Assembly (NCBI GenBank): GCA_937951955.1
Contig: CALGAD010000109.1
Span: 1-7,538 of the forward strand
DNA: 7,538 nt
Source of the DNA: an uncultured Bacillaceae bacterium
GTDB lineage: Bacteria; Bacillota; Bacilli; Bacillales; Caldibacillaceae
Reading direction: 5' to 3'
The notes under the pieces: generated by a model
Seen by the model: only the letters and a program-made list of their open reading frames with translations
What the model was told of the DNA's origin: nothing
Databases searched by the model: none
Program-made: the position numbers and the translations under genes
In this document: one piece after another, positions 1 through 6,125 of the stretch
Numbering within the stretch: position 1 is the stretch's first letter
How the letters are laid out: every line of letters starts with the position of its first letter

Positions 1-52
1 AACCTCGCTTTCAGGGGGTTATCGTATTATATGCGTTAATTTTAAAAATGAG

Positions 53-82
53 AAAACCAGCATGAAAAATCATGCTGGTTTT
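53..82 (-). terminator. Intrinsic terminator after yozE (probably bidirectional)
   Basis: A perfect 12-bp inverted repeat (53-64 with 71-82, AAAACCAGCATG against CATGCTGGTTTT) encloses a 6-base A/T loop. On the minus strand the hairpin begins directly after the yozE stop codon and is followed by CTC and a run of five T. On the plus strand it is followed by a T run through base 84, so it could also stop a plus-strand transcript entering from the left. Bases 1-52 hold no recognisable gene. Confidence 0.85.
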
Positions 83-313
83 TTAATCGAAGGGCTTTTC
101 AATTTGTAAATAGAGCTCCCAGGCTTGATCGAATATTTGCATCGTAGGTAAATAATCTCCATTGAATTCAAGATAGTCGCTTATTTCTTGATAATTCCTG
201 GAGCTTTTTGGAAAGCCATGATCTAAAAATGCGTCATTAGCAAACCGCGCTAGGTGATTTTGTGGTTTTGCCTGCCGGTAACGCATTAAAAAATGATAAA
301 ATGATTTTGCCAT
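83..313 (-). CDS. yozE: YozE family protein (SAM-like fold, UPF0346/DUF1250)
   Basis: This encodes a small acidic protein of 76 residues, the usual length for the YozE family, which has a helical sterile-alpha-motif-like fold and no firmly established function. The sequence starts MAKSFYHFLMRYR and carries the family's FANDAFLDHGFPK and ISDYLEFNGDYLPTM-type segments. It has no signal peptide or membrane helix, so it is probably cytoplasmic. I placed the start at the ATG ending at 313 because AGGGAGA lies just upstream. The open frame continues 25 codons further, but that extension is hydrophobic, A/T-rich intergenic-type sequence and should not be included. The gene follows msrB by 71 bp on the same strand, so it may be read from the msrA promoter, from a weak promoter in the gap, or both. 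The stop codon abuts the terminator hairpin. Family assignment is confident; function is unknown. Confidence 0.9.
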   Translation of the reverse strand: MAKSFYHFLMRYRQAKPQNHLARFANDAFLDHGFPKSSRNYQEISDYLEFNGDYLPTMQIFDQAWELYLQIEKPFD

Positions 314-342
314 CAGAATCTCCCTAAACATATAAATTTTCC

Positions 343-371
343 ATGATAAAAAGAAATTTTTTCTAATACAA
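343..371 (-). promoter_or_regulatory. Possible weak sigma-A promoter for yozE
   Basis: On the minus strand, TTGTAT (371-366), a 17-base spacer and TATCAT (348-343) lie just upstream of the yozE ribosome binding site. The hexamers match the consensus only partly and the region is very A/T-rich, so chance resemblance is possible. If real, yozE can be expressed separately from msrAB. Confidence 0.35.
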
Positions 372-384
372 AAAAGTAATAAAA

Positions 385-822
385 TCAATCATCCTCAAAC
401 AGTTTTTTATATTCACCGTATCCTTCCTTCTCGAGATCCTCCTTCGGGATAAAGCGCAGTGCCGCCGAATTAATACAATAGCGAAGTCCGGTCGGTTGCG
501 GTCCATCGGGAAAGACATGACCGAGGTGAGCATCCGACTCTTTGCTCCGCACTTCGGTCCGGATCATATTATAGCTCGTATCCAGTTTTTCGACAATTTC
601 CTCTTCGTCAATCGGTTTTGTAAAACTGGGCCAGCCGCATCCGGCATCGTATTTATCCTTTGAACTAAATAAGGGTTTACCAGAAATAATATCCACGTAA
701 ATCCCTTCTTCGAAATGATCCCAGTATTCATTTTGAAAAGGCGGTTCCGTCCCGTTATTTTGCGTCACTTCATATTGCAGTGGCGTTAATTTTTTCAGAA
801 GATTTTCTTTATTCTTCGTCAA
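385..822 (-). CDS. msrB: Peptide-methionine (R)-S-oxide reductase MsrB
   Basis: MsrB reduces the R-epimer of methionine sulfoxide in proteins and is recycled by thioredoxin in the cytoplasm. The 145-residue product carries the MsrB core: QYEVTQNNGTEPPFQNEYWD near residues 16-35, CGWPSF (Cys62), the SDAHLGHVF histidine motif near 96-104, and RYCINSAALRF with the catalytic Cys116. The two CxxC pairs that bind zinc in many MsrBs are absent, as in the Bacillus form I recall; Cys62 is the likely resolving cysteine. I chose the UUG at 822-820. It sits eight bases after a GGGGG(TGA) ribosome binding site and gives the usual N-terminal length. An in-frame GTG at 831 and TTG at 837 lie inside that site. 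The ribosome binding site overlaps the msrA stop codon, which implies translational coupling in an msrA-msrB operon. Confidence 0.95.
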   Translation of the reverse strand: MTKNKENLLKKLTPLQYEVTQNNGTEPPFQNEYWDHFEEGIYVDIISGKPLFSSKDKYDAGCGWPSFTKPIDEEEIVEKLDTSYNMIRTEVRSKESDAHLGHVFPDGPQPTGLRYCINSAALRFIPKEDLEKEGYGEYKKLFEDD

Positions 823-827
823 TCCGT

Positions 828-835
828 TCACCCCC
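828..835 (-). promoter_or_regulatory. Ribosome binding site deciding the msrB start
   Basis: Minus-strand GGGGGTGA (835-828) matches the 16S-complementary GGAGGTGA at seven of eight bases and includes the TGA stop of msrA. The next suitable start is UUG at 822, so the longer frame opening at 837 is unlikely to be used. Confidence 0.7.
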
Positions 836-1358
836 AATATTTTTTAATAAATGCAGCTCGACCGGAACCGTGATAATACCGTTCGTAATGAAGTGGGTTT
901 TTCTTATAATAATCTTGATGTTCCTCCTCTGCTGGATAAAACGGCCTGGCGGGGAGAATCTTGGTCACAATCGGTCGATTAAAACGGCCACTTTTCTCAA
1001 GGGCTAATTTTGATTGTTTCGCTTTTTCTTTTTGTTCCTCATTATGATAGAAAATTGCTGTTTGATACGAAATCCCCCGATCGAAAAATTGACCGCCGGG
1101 ATCTGTCGGATCAATCTGCTGCCAATAAATGTCTAATAGCTCATCATAAGAAATTTTTTCTGGATCGAAGGTTATCTGTACGGCTTCATAATGACCATAA
1201 ATTCCGGAACAAACTTCTTCATATGTTGGATACGGTTTCGTTCCTCCTGTATAGCCGGAAACAATCCGGATAATTCCCGGATATTGATCAAAAGGTTTGA
1301 CCATGCACCAGAAACATCCTCCAGCAAAGGTCGCTAACTCCGTCTTTTTATAATTCAT
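828..1358 (-). CDS. msrA: Peptide-methionine (S)-S-oxide reductase MsrA
   Basis: MsrA reduces the S-epimer of methionine sulfoxide in proteins and free methionine, using thioredoxin as reductant, and so complements MsrB, encoded directly downstream. The 176-residue product has the signature GGCFWC at residues 13-18 (catalytic Cys15, with Cys18 a possible resolving cysteine), VSGYTGG at 33-39, and VCSGIYGHYEAVQITFDP at 49-66, including the acid Glu58. The DPTDPGGQFFDRG stretch marks the subfamily with this loop. The ATG ending at 1358 follows a strong AAGGAAGGAGT site. The gene is first in the unit; a sigma-A-like promoter lies about 30 bp upstream. It is full length with no missing catalytic residue. 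In B. subtilis this operon is under Spx control; see the promoter entry for what might support that here. Confidence 0.96.
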   Translation of the reverse strand: MNYKKTELATFAGGCFWCMVKPFDQYPGIIRIVSGYTGGTKPYPTYEEVCSGIYGHYEAVQITFDPEKISYDELLDIYWQQIDPTDPGGQFFDRGISYQTAIFYHNEEQKEKAKQSKLALEKSGRFNRPIVTKILPARPFYPAEEEHQDYYKKNPLHYERYYHGSGRAAFIKKYWG

Positions 1359-1388
1359 AGGACTCCTTCCTTCCTATTCGTTGTTTAT

Positions 1389-1417
1389 ATTGTAAAAGAT
1401 TTTTTTCCGCTGGTAAA
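1389..1417 (-). promoter_or_regulatory. Probable sigma-A promoter for msrA-msrB
   Basis: On the minus strand, TTTACC (1417-1412), a 17-base spacer and TACAAT (1394-1389) precede the msrA ribosome binding site at an appropriate distance. The -35 box is weak (four of six consensus bases), which would suit an activator-dependent promoter. A minus-strand AGGCA at 1428-1424 falls at roughly -46 to -42. This is close to where Spx-dependent promoters carry an AGCA element, but the match is imperfect. Confidence 0.5.
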
Positions 1418-1419
1418 TT

Positions 1420-1441
1420 CGTTTGCCTAAACGGACCGTTT
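1420..1441. promoter_or_regulatory. Cluster of inverted CGTTT/AAACG motifs between divergent promoters
   Basis: Three 5-base units lie in alternating orientation: CGTTT at 1420-1424, AAACG at 1429-1433 and CGTTT at 1437-1441. The second and third form the near-perfect palindrome AAACGGACCGTTT. The cluster sits just upstream of the msrA -35 box and about 17 bp upstream of the rsmF -35 box. It may be an operator or activator site, but I do not recognise a known regulator's consensus. Confidence 0.3.
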
Positions 1442-1457
1442 TTTCCCGGAGCATTAT

Positions 1458-1486
1458 TTGATAAGATATGTACGAATAGCTATACT
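1458..1486 (+). promoter_or_regulatory. Sigma-A promoter for the rsmF-like gene
   Basis: TTGATA (1458-1463), a 17-base spacer and TATACT (1481-1486) give five of six consensus bases in the -10 box and a good -35 at ideal spacing. Transcription would start near 1493, leaving a leader of about 60 bases before the UUG start. Confidence 0.75.
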
Positions 1487-1535
1487 TATTTAGGTTAGTA
1501 AAAAATAGCAATGAAGCATCAATTGGAAAGCTTTT

Positions 1536-1543
1536 GAAAGGAG
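1536..1543 (+). promoter_or_regulatory. Ribosome binding site deciding the rsmF start
   Basis: GAAAGGAG lies eight bases before the UUG at 1552. The longer frame opens at the TTG at 1534, which overlaps this site and has no Shine-Dalgarno sequence of its own, so 1552 is preferred. Confidence 0.75.
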
Positions 1544-1551
1544 CAATCTTT

Positions 1552-2934
1552 TTGTTACCCAGTTATTTACCGAAAGCATTCATTCAGAAAATGGAACGAT
1601 TAATGGGAGATGAAGCGAATGAATTTTTCGCCTCTTATGCGAAGGAAAGGGCCGCGGGACTGCGCATCAACCCGCTGAAAATCGATGAAGAGGAATGGAA
1701 AAAAATCAATCCCTTTTCCTTAACAAGCATTCCCTATATAGAAAATGGTTATTATTATCCGCACGACAATGAAGAACCCGGTAAACATCCGTACCATTTT
1801 GCCGGTTTATATTATATCCAGGAACCGAGTGCGATGTTTGTTGTTGAACAGCTCGATATAAAGCCAGGCGAGAAAATATTAGATCTTTGTGCCGCACCTG
1901 GAGGAAAATCAACACAGATTGCAGCAAAGATGAAAGGACAAGGACTGTTAGTAAGTAATGAAATCCATCCGAAGCGCGCCAAAATTTTGTCAGAAAATAT
2001 CGAGCGGCTCGGTATACAAAATGCCATCGTCGTGAATGAAACTCCGAAACGTTTAACGAATACTTTCACAGGTTATTTTGACAAAATTTTAGTCGATGCG
2101 CCCTGTTCCGGTGAAGGGATGTTTCGTAAAGATCCCGGAGCAACGCAATACTGGTCGGAAGAGCATGTACGCGATTGCAGCCTGCGCCAAATAGATATCT
2201 TGGAGCATGCTTATACGATGCTGAAGGAAGGCGGCATTTTAGTTTATTCCACGTGTACCTTTTCCCCGGAGGAAAATGAGCAGGTAATCGAACGTTTTCT
2301 GGAAAACTATCCAGATATGGAATTATTAGATATCGAAAAACCGCGTGGCGTAGCGAACGGCCGGGTAGCATGGGCGGTAAATGGAAATCCTGATATAGCA
2401 AAATGCGCACGCCTCTGGCCCCATCTGCTGCACGGGGAAGGACATTTTGTGGCCAAATTAATGAAAACCTCCCCAGCTCCAGTGAAGCGAACGGAAACAA
2501 TAAAACCGATAAAAAATCGAAATCGAATAAAAGATTTCCTTATCTTTGCTGATGAATATTTACAAAATATTTCCTTCGCTAATTATCAATTGTTCGGCAC
2601 GCAACTTTATGCTTTACCTGATGATTGTCCTGATTTAAATGGATTAAAAGTTTTACGCTGCGGCCTGCATTTAGGGGAAATGAAGAAAAACCGCTTTGAA
2701 CCGAATCATGCCCTCGCTTTAGCGTTAAAAAAAGAGCATGTAAAACAATGGATCACGTTATCCACCCGTGAAAACGCCTGGCTGGACTATTTAAAGGGGA
2801 TGACTTTACCTGGAACAGGTAAATACTCTGGTTGGGTGTTAGTGACGATCGATGGATTTTCTTTAGGTTGGGGAAAAGAAGCAAACGGGACCTTGAAAAA
2901 CTATTATCCAAAAGGATTACGCATCCATTCTTGA
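1552..2934 (+). CDS. rsmF: RsmF-like 16S rRNA (cytosine-C5)-methyltransferase
   Basis: This is a 460-residue NOL1/NOP2/Sun-family SAM-dependent RNA m5C methyltransferase; RsmF enzymes methylate C1407 (and in Thermus also C1400 and C1404) in the decoding region of 16S rRNA. Numbered from the UUG start, an N-terminal domain (about 1-95) precedes the Rossmann catalytic domain. That domain has SAM-binding motif I LDLCAAPGGKST (110-121), motif IV DAPCSGEGMFRKDP with Cys185, and motif VI STCTFSPEENE with the nucleophile Cys235. The C-terminal part, from about residue 320, matches the extra RNA-binding (PUA-like) region of RsmF rather than the shorter RsmB. Its own promoter and a bidirectional terminator make it monocistronic, convergent with ypmS. 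The alternative in-frame TTG at 1534 would add six residues. Family is certain; the exact rRNA site is inferred. Confidence 0.9.
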   Translation: MLPSYLPKAFIQKMERLMGDEANEFFASYAKERAAGLRINPLKIDEEEWKKINPFSLTSIPYIENGYYYPHDNEEPGKHPYHFAGLYYIQEPSAMFVVEQLDIKPGEKILDLCAAPGGKSTQIAAKMKGQGLLVSNEIHPKRAKILSENIERLGIQNAIVVNETPKRLTNTFTGYFDKILVDAPCSGEGMFRKDPGATQYWSEEHVRDCSLRQIDILEHAYTMLKEGGILVYSTCTFSPEENEQVIERFLENYPDMELLDIEKPRGVANGRVAWAVNGNPDIAKCARLWPHLLHGEGHFVAKLMKTSPAPVKRTETIKPIKNRNRIKDFLIFADEYLQNISFANYQLFGTQLYALPDDCPDLNGLKVLRCGLHLGEMKKNRFEPNHALALALKKEHVKQWITLSTRENAWLDYLKGMTLPGTGKYSGWVLVTIDGFSLGWGKEANGTLKNYYPKGLRIHS

Positions 2935-2937
2935 CAA

Positions 2938-2972
2938 AAAAGTGGAGAGTTGTGATAATCCTCTCCACTTTT
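2938..2972. terminator. Bidirectional terminator between convergent rsmF and ypmS
   Basis: A perfect 12-bp stem (2938-2949 with 2961-2972, AAAAGTGGAGAG against CTCTCCACTTTT) has an 11-base loop. It lies three bases after the rsmF stop and overlaps the first bases of the ypmS stop codon. On the minus strand the stem ends in six T; on the plus strand the tail is TTTTATTCGTTTT. Confidence 0.88.
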
Positions 2973-3534
2973 ATTCGTTTTCCAGCAAGATAGCAAAGGC
3001 AATCCGATCATTGGCTAAATCAAAATCTTTAAGCCGGATCGGTTGGTCGTTAAAGATAGAGAATGTTTGCGAAATATGTACAATAATCGTTTCTTCATTT
3101 GGAAAAATTTCAATCCAATCCGGGAAAAACTTTGCCCGTTTAATAAAATTCAATGCATATTGTTCCGGAACATTCATCTTTCCAATTTGTACGTTGTCGG
3201 GCTTCAATAGCAAATCACCCGTTCCCGACACTTCTCCATTTAAGGTAAATTTCATCGACATCGTTTGCTTAAGAACCTGAAATTCAAAAGATAGTTCAAC
3301 TTGTTCACCAAGATAAATATTAAAATTTTTTTCCTTTAACGATCGGGCAAGAAGTTTGTTTACATCATCTTTGCTTAACTGAACGGTAACTTCCGCAGCT
3401 GAAGCCTCGTTGTCTCTCCTTTCGGGAACTATTTCTGAATCCGGAAGGAAAAAGTAGTAGCTGAAAACCCCCACCGTGACGATATTGAAGGTGAGCAAGA
3501 CGAAAAAGGCTATTTTCCAAAAAAGTTTATCCAT
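2971..3534 (-). CDS. ypmS: YpmS family membrane-anchored protein (DUF2140)
   Basis: This encodes a 187-residue protein of the YpmS/DUF2140 family, which has no established function. The N-terminus has a short basic start (MDKLFWK) and one strongly hydrophobic helix at about residues 7-29 with no cysteine lipobox. The remainder is therefore expected to be anchored in the membrane and to face outward. After a charged linker (about 33-48) comes a mixed alpha/beta domain containing VQLSKDDVNKLLARSL, GEVSGTGDLLLKPDNVQIGKMNVPEQYALNFIK and PNEETIIVHIS segments, typical of the family. The ATG ending at 3534 has AAAGGAAG upstream. The gene lies downstream of ypmQ, but a hairpin with a long U tract sits in between. 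In B. subtilis, as I recall, ypmR lies between ypmQ and ypmS; here it is missing. Family assignment is good, role unknown. Confidence 0.88.
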   Translation of the reverse strand: MDKLFWKIAFFVLLTFNIVTVGVFSYYFFLPDSEIVPERRDNEASAAEVTVQLSKDDVNKLLARSLKEKNFNIYLGEQVELSFEFQVLKQTMSMKFTLNGEVSGTGDLLLKPDNVQIGKMNVPEQYALNFIKRAKFFPDWIEIFPNEETIIVHISQTFSIFNDQPIRLKDFDLANDRIAFAILLENE

Positions 3535-3584
3535 TTCGCATTCTTCCTTTAACCGAGCAGAGCTTCATTTCGATATGCCAATTT

Positions 3585-3634
3585 AAAAAATAAAAAAACC
3601 AGGAGGTACGGAACAACCCAATTGAATCCGCCTG
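3585..3634 (-). terminator. Probable imperfect terminator between ypmQ and ypmS
   Basis: On the minus strand, CAGG then CGGA (3634-3627) can pair with TCCG (3612-3609) and CCTG (3603-3600), with a 5-base bulge. An alternative 7-bp CAGGCGG/CCTCCTG pairing has one mismatch. The stem is followed by T7-A-T6 (3598-3585). The stem is imperfect but the U tract is excellent. It ends about 110 bases after the ypmQ stop and about 50 before the ypmS start, so it may terminate ypmQ or attenuate ypmS. Confidence 0.5.
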
Positions 3635-3744
3635 ACTGTTTACATCGTTTGATCCCGACATTATTGTAATTTAATAAGTTCTGCTTATACAAAAATATTT
3701 GTCAAACGTATTGATTTCTATATAGGTTAGCTACATATGCCCAA

Positions 3745-4329
3745 TCACGTATTCTTCAATAATATTTTTATATCACCGATGATTTCCTCATAAGGTACAT
3801 CTAAACCTGAATAGTATTTGACGATAACTCCTTCTTGATTCACTAAATAGAAATCTGTGCCGTGAATGACCTGATCATCATTTTCGGGCTTGTGCACGAT
3901 CGCTTTAAAATTGTCCCGGGCAAACTGTTCGATATGTTCCTGGACGTAACCAGTAAGAAAATGCCAGTTGTCTGTATTATCGGTATATAAAGCGGCATAC
4001 TCGCGCAATTTTTCAGGCGTGTCTACTTCCGGGTCCACGCTGAAGGAAACAAACTCCACATTTTCCAGTCCTTCTTCTTCTACCATTTTTTGCAGTTTAG
4101 CCATGTTATGGGTCATCGGTGGACATACGGTTTTACATTCGGTGAAAATAAAAGTCGCCACCCAAACCTTCCCTTCTAAATCTCGTAACGAAAAAGGCTG
4201 ACCGTGTTGATCGGTATATTCAAAGGGTTCAATCGGCCATTCCACCGCATTGGCGATCGTTTTCGCTCCACACCCTGATAATAGAAGTGAACTGATAAGC
4301 AGGAAGTAACAAGCAAATTTTTTGAGCAC
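3745..4329 (-). CDS. ypmQ: Sco1/SenC family lipoprotein YpmQ (copper/thiol factor for cytochrome c oxidase)
   Basis: Sco proteins bind copper or act as thiol oxidoreductases in assembling the CuA centre of cytochrome c oxidase; the B. subtilis homologue YpmQ (BsSco) serves caa3 oxidase on the outer face of the membrane. The 194-residue product begins with Lys residues and a hydrophobic segment ending in lipobox LSGC (lipidated Cys20). A thioredoxin-like domain follows with the metal-binding TECKTVCPPM motif (Cys65, Cys69), SFSVDPEVDTPEKL near 95-108, and the third ligand His156 in VIHGTDFYLV. I prefer the GTG at 4329: two overlapping AGGGGAG sites (4345-4334) precede it, and it gives a proper signal peptide. 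The longer frame from ATG at 4353 lacks a ribosome binding site and adds MASGEGRS. A minus-strand TGTTAAAAT at 4360-4352 could be an extended -10, but its -35 is poor. Confidence 0.92.
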   Translation of the reverse strand: MLKKFACYFLLISSLLLSGCGAKTIANAVEWPIEPFEYTDQHGQPFSLRDLEGKVWVATFIFTECKTVCPPMTHNMAKLQKMVEEEGLENVEFVSFSVDPEVDTPEKLREYAALYTDNTDNWHFLTGYVQEHIEQFARDNFKAIVHKPENDDQVIHGTDFYLVNQEGVIVKYYSGLDVPYEEIIGDIKILLKNT

Positions 4330-4403
4330 ACTTCTCCCCTCCCCTGATGCCATTTTAACAAATATAAAGGGTGAACGAAATCAATTTAACCTTGCCTAAA
4401 AAA

Positions 4404-4537
4404 TTAAAAGAGGCTGTCCAAAAAGTAAAATTATTTCAAGTTGAACTAAACCAGAATGTTGATTTATCAAGGTTCTTGAACAAACAAAAGGGGCATCCAA
4501 AAGTCGAAAATACGACTTTTTGGACAACCCCTTTTAA
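4404..4537. repeat. Inverted-repeat element, IS-end-derived or MITE-like (134 bp)
   Basis: The left end (4404-4426) and right end (4515-4537) are inverted copies, identical at 21 of 23 positions, sharing TTAAAAG and the core TGTCCAAAAAGT. They enclose 88 bp with no credible coding capacity. A third, slightly degenerate copy at 4486-4506 is in the same orientation as the left end and forms a hairpin with the right end. Terminal sequences of the GGCTGTCC(A/C)AAAAG type are common at ends of transposase genes in Firmicutes (I think of the IS1182 group, from memory). Both outer edges read TTAA, which could be a target duplication or simply part of the repeat. No transposase is present, so this would be a non-autonomous element or a deletion remnant. 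Confidence 0.6.
4486..4535 (-). terminator. Large hairpin terminator after degV
   Basis: Arms 4486-4506 and 4513-4535 pair almost fully (AAAAGGGG, TCCAAAA and GTCG blocks against their complements, with small bulges) around a 6-base loop. On the minus strand the hairpin starts nine bases after the degV stop and is followed by TTTTGTTTGTT, so it should terminate the thyA-dfrA-SRAP-degV transcript. The right arm is also the right end of the inverted-repeat element. Confidence 0.75.
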
Positions 4538-4543
4538 ACGTTA

Positions 4544-5383
4544 TTATTCTGTATAAAACATTAAGCCGATCGCCCCGGGACCGGTATGGGTAATAATAGC
4601 TGGAGTTGTTTCGCTAATGGGAATATCGATCGACTGCGTTGTTTTTCGAATCTTTTGTTTCAAGCGCTCCGCCATTTCCAAACCATCGGCATGGACTAAA
4701 GAAATCTTGCCAATCCGTTTTCCTGCTATATCCTTATTAAACATGTTAGCTAATTGTTTAATTGCCTGGCGGTAACTTCTTGCAATGACAATGGGGGTAT
4801 ATAAACCGTTTTGAACGGCAGCAATCGGTTTAATGTTCAATAAAGAACTGATCAGTCCTTTCCCGCGACCGATCCGCCCTCCCTTGACGAGGTTCTCTAA
4901 CGTATCCAACACGACATATAATTTTGTTTGACTGCGAATTTTTTCCAATCGATCGGTAATTTCTTCAACGCTCTTTCCTTCTGCAGCCATTTTCGCTGCT
5001 TCGATTACTTGAAAACCGAGTGCTTTCGAAATAAACAGCGAATCAACAATCGTTACTTTTCCTTTGACTTCTCGTGCAGCGAGTCTAGCAGTTTGTAGCG
5101 TCCCGCTTAAAGTACCGGCAACTAAGATGGCCAGCACTTCACTGCCATCGGCTGTGAGTTCATTAAATGTTTTTAAGAATATGCCTAAAGATGGCTGGGA
5201 TGTTTTCGGTAATTCTTTTGTACCCTTCATTTTTTCAATAAATTCTGCTGGCGTGATATCGACACGGTCCGTATACGTTATTCCATCCAGTGTATACTGC
5301 ATCGGAATAACGGTAATGCCGTATCGATCGATCACTTCCTGACTTAAGTCTGCTGTTGAATCAGTAACAATTTTAATCGACAT
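4544..5383 (-). CDS. DegV family fatty-acid-binding protein (FakB-like)
   Basis: DegV/FakB proteins hold a fatty acid in a closed tunnel and, in Firmicutes, present it to the kinase FakA for phosphorylation and entry into phospholipid synthesis. The 279-residue protein is the usual length, starts with the family signature KIVTDSTADL (residues 4-13), and has KTSQPSLG (Thr61), TLSGT (Ser93), ENLVKGGRIGRGKG (163-175), Arg202 and C-terminal HTGPGAIG (His266). As I recall, the Thr, Ser, Arg and His positions are those that contact the fatty-acid carboxylate in FakB structures, so it is probably functional. The ATG ending at 5383 follows TAAGGATGTGA. It lies 47 bp after the SRAP gene without an evident terminator or clear promoter between them, so co-transcription is likely. 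Which fatty acid it prefers cannot be told; a FakA gene is not in the window. Confidence 0.93.
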   Translation of the reverse strand: MSIKIVTDSTADLSQEVIDRYGITVIPMQYTLDGITYTDRVDITPAEFIEKMKGTKELPKTSQPSLGIFLKTFNELTADGSEVLAILVAGTLSGTLQTARLAAREVKGKVTIVDSLFISKALGFQVIEAAKMAAEGKSVEEITDRLEKIRSQTKLYVVLDTLENLVKGGRIGRGKGLISSLLNIKPIAAVQNGLYTPIVIARSYRQAIKQLANMFNKDIAGKRIGKISLVHADGLEMAERLKQKIRKTTQSIDIPISETTPAIITHTGPGAIGLMFYTE

Positions 5384-5430
5384 TCAGTCACATCCTTATT
5401 GCTTTTCAATCAAAATACAAATTCTAAAAT

Positions 5431-6096
5431 TCATATCACCCGTTTGATACATTCCGGACTGTTATTTTTAGGGGAATTTACGATCGTAGATACTTGATAC
5501 ATCGTAATCGCATCATTATCCAGCGGTCTAAGTAAATCTTTTACTTCTTGATACGGATAACGTTCGGTATTGAGCCATTTTTCAACAGCTTCCCCCTGTA
5601 AAATAACCGGCATGCGATCGTGAACGGTAGCCATTTTTTCATTCGGGCTCGTGGTGATAATCGTACACGTTGTGATTTCTTGTTCACCATGGCGATTACG
5701 ATCCCATAAGGCAGCAAAGGCAAACGGTTTTCCATCCGTTAATAAAATCCGATAAGGTGTCCGGCTGCCGTCCCGTATACTCCACTCATAAAAACTATCG
5801 GCAAAAATGACACAGCGTTTTTTTGCCAGTAAATGTTTAAAACTCGGCTTCTCGTGCAACGATTCCGAACGGGCATTGATCAATGGCTTCCATTTTTTCG
5901 GATCTTTCACCCAAAATGGAACGAGTCCCCATTTCAAAAATCCCGCACGGCGTCCGCCGGCAGCATGAACTGCTGATAAAACTTTTTGCGATGGAGCCAC
6001 GTTATAACTCGGACTGTAGTCTTCGGGAAATAGCTGTAAGGTAAATTGTTCAATCAGTTCTTCTTTATTGACTGTAATGGTAAAACGGCCACACAT
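5431..6096 (-). CDS. SRAP family abasic-site DNA-protein crosslinking protein (YedK/HMCES-like)
   Basis: SRAP proteins bind abasic sites in single-stranded DNA at stalled forks and form a stable thiazolidine crosslink through the N-terminal cysteine, shielding the lesion. The 221-residue product begins MCGRFT, so Met removal exposes the essential Cys2. Other active-site residues are in place: Asn75 in LINARSES, Glu104 in DSFYEW and His159 in VHDRMPVIL, matching E. coli YedK (Cys2, Asn75, Glu105, His160, from memory). I chose the ATG at 6096 because a free Cys2 is required and AGAGGTGG lies just upstream; the GTG at 6105 would add three residues and bury the cysteine. It starts 29 bp after dfrA, on the same strand. 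B. subtilis has related genes yobE and the prophage-borne yoqW elsewhere; its place behind dfrA here is notable. Confidence 0.94.
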   Translation of the reverse strand: MCGRFTITVNKEELIEQFTLQLFPEDYSPSYNVAPSQKVLSAVHAAGGRRAGFLKWGLVPFWVKDPKKWKPLINARSESLHEKPSFKHLLAKKRCVIFADSFYEWSIRDGSRTPYRILLTDGKPFAFAALWDRNRHGEQEITTCTIITTSPNEKMATVHDRMPVILQGEAVEKWLNTERYPYQEVKDLLRPLDNDAITMYQVSTIVNSPKNNSPECIKRVI

Positions 6097-6125
6097 CTTG
6101 CCCACCTCTTCCGCTTAAAGAAAAG

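Noticed and set aside
314..388. N-terminal extension of YozE
   Set aside because: It is A/T-rich intergenic sequence; the ATG at 313 has a good ribosome binding site and gives the family's length and N-terminus.
2066..2500. Long minus-strand open frames inside rsmF (for example 2066-2500 and 1812-2069)
   Set aside because: They are antisense shadows of a gene with clear catalytic motifs and have no family resemblance.
3664..3705. TTGACA on the minus strand (3705-3700) and a TTGTAA...TATACA pair on the plus strand as promoters
   Set aside because: The minus-strand box lacks a -10 at 15-19 bases, and the plus-strand pair faces no plus-strand gene; both fit chance in A/T-rich DNA.
4371..4556. 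Plus-strand 61-residue open frame opening with GTG
   Set aside because: It runs through the inverted-repeat element and its hairpin into the end of degV, has its AAAGG directly touching the GTG, and resembles no family I know; it is read-through of repeat DNA.
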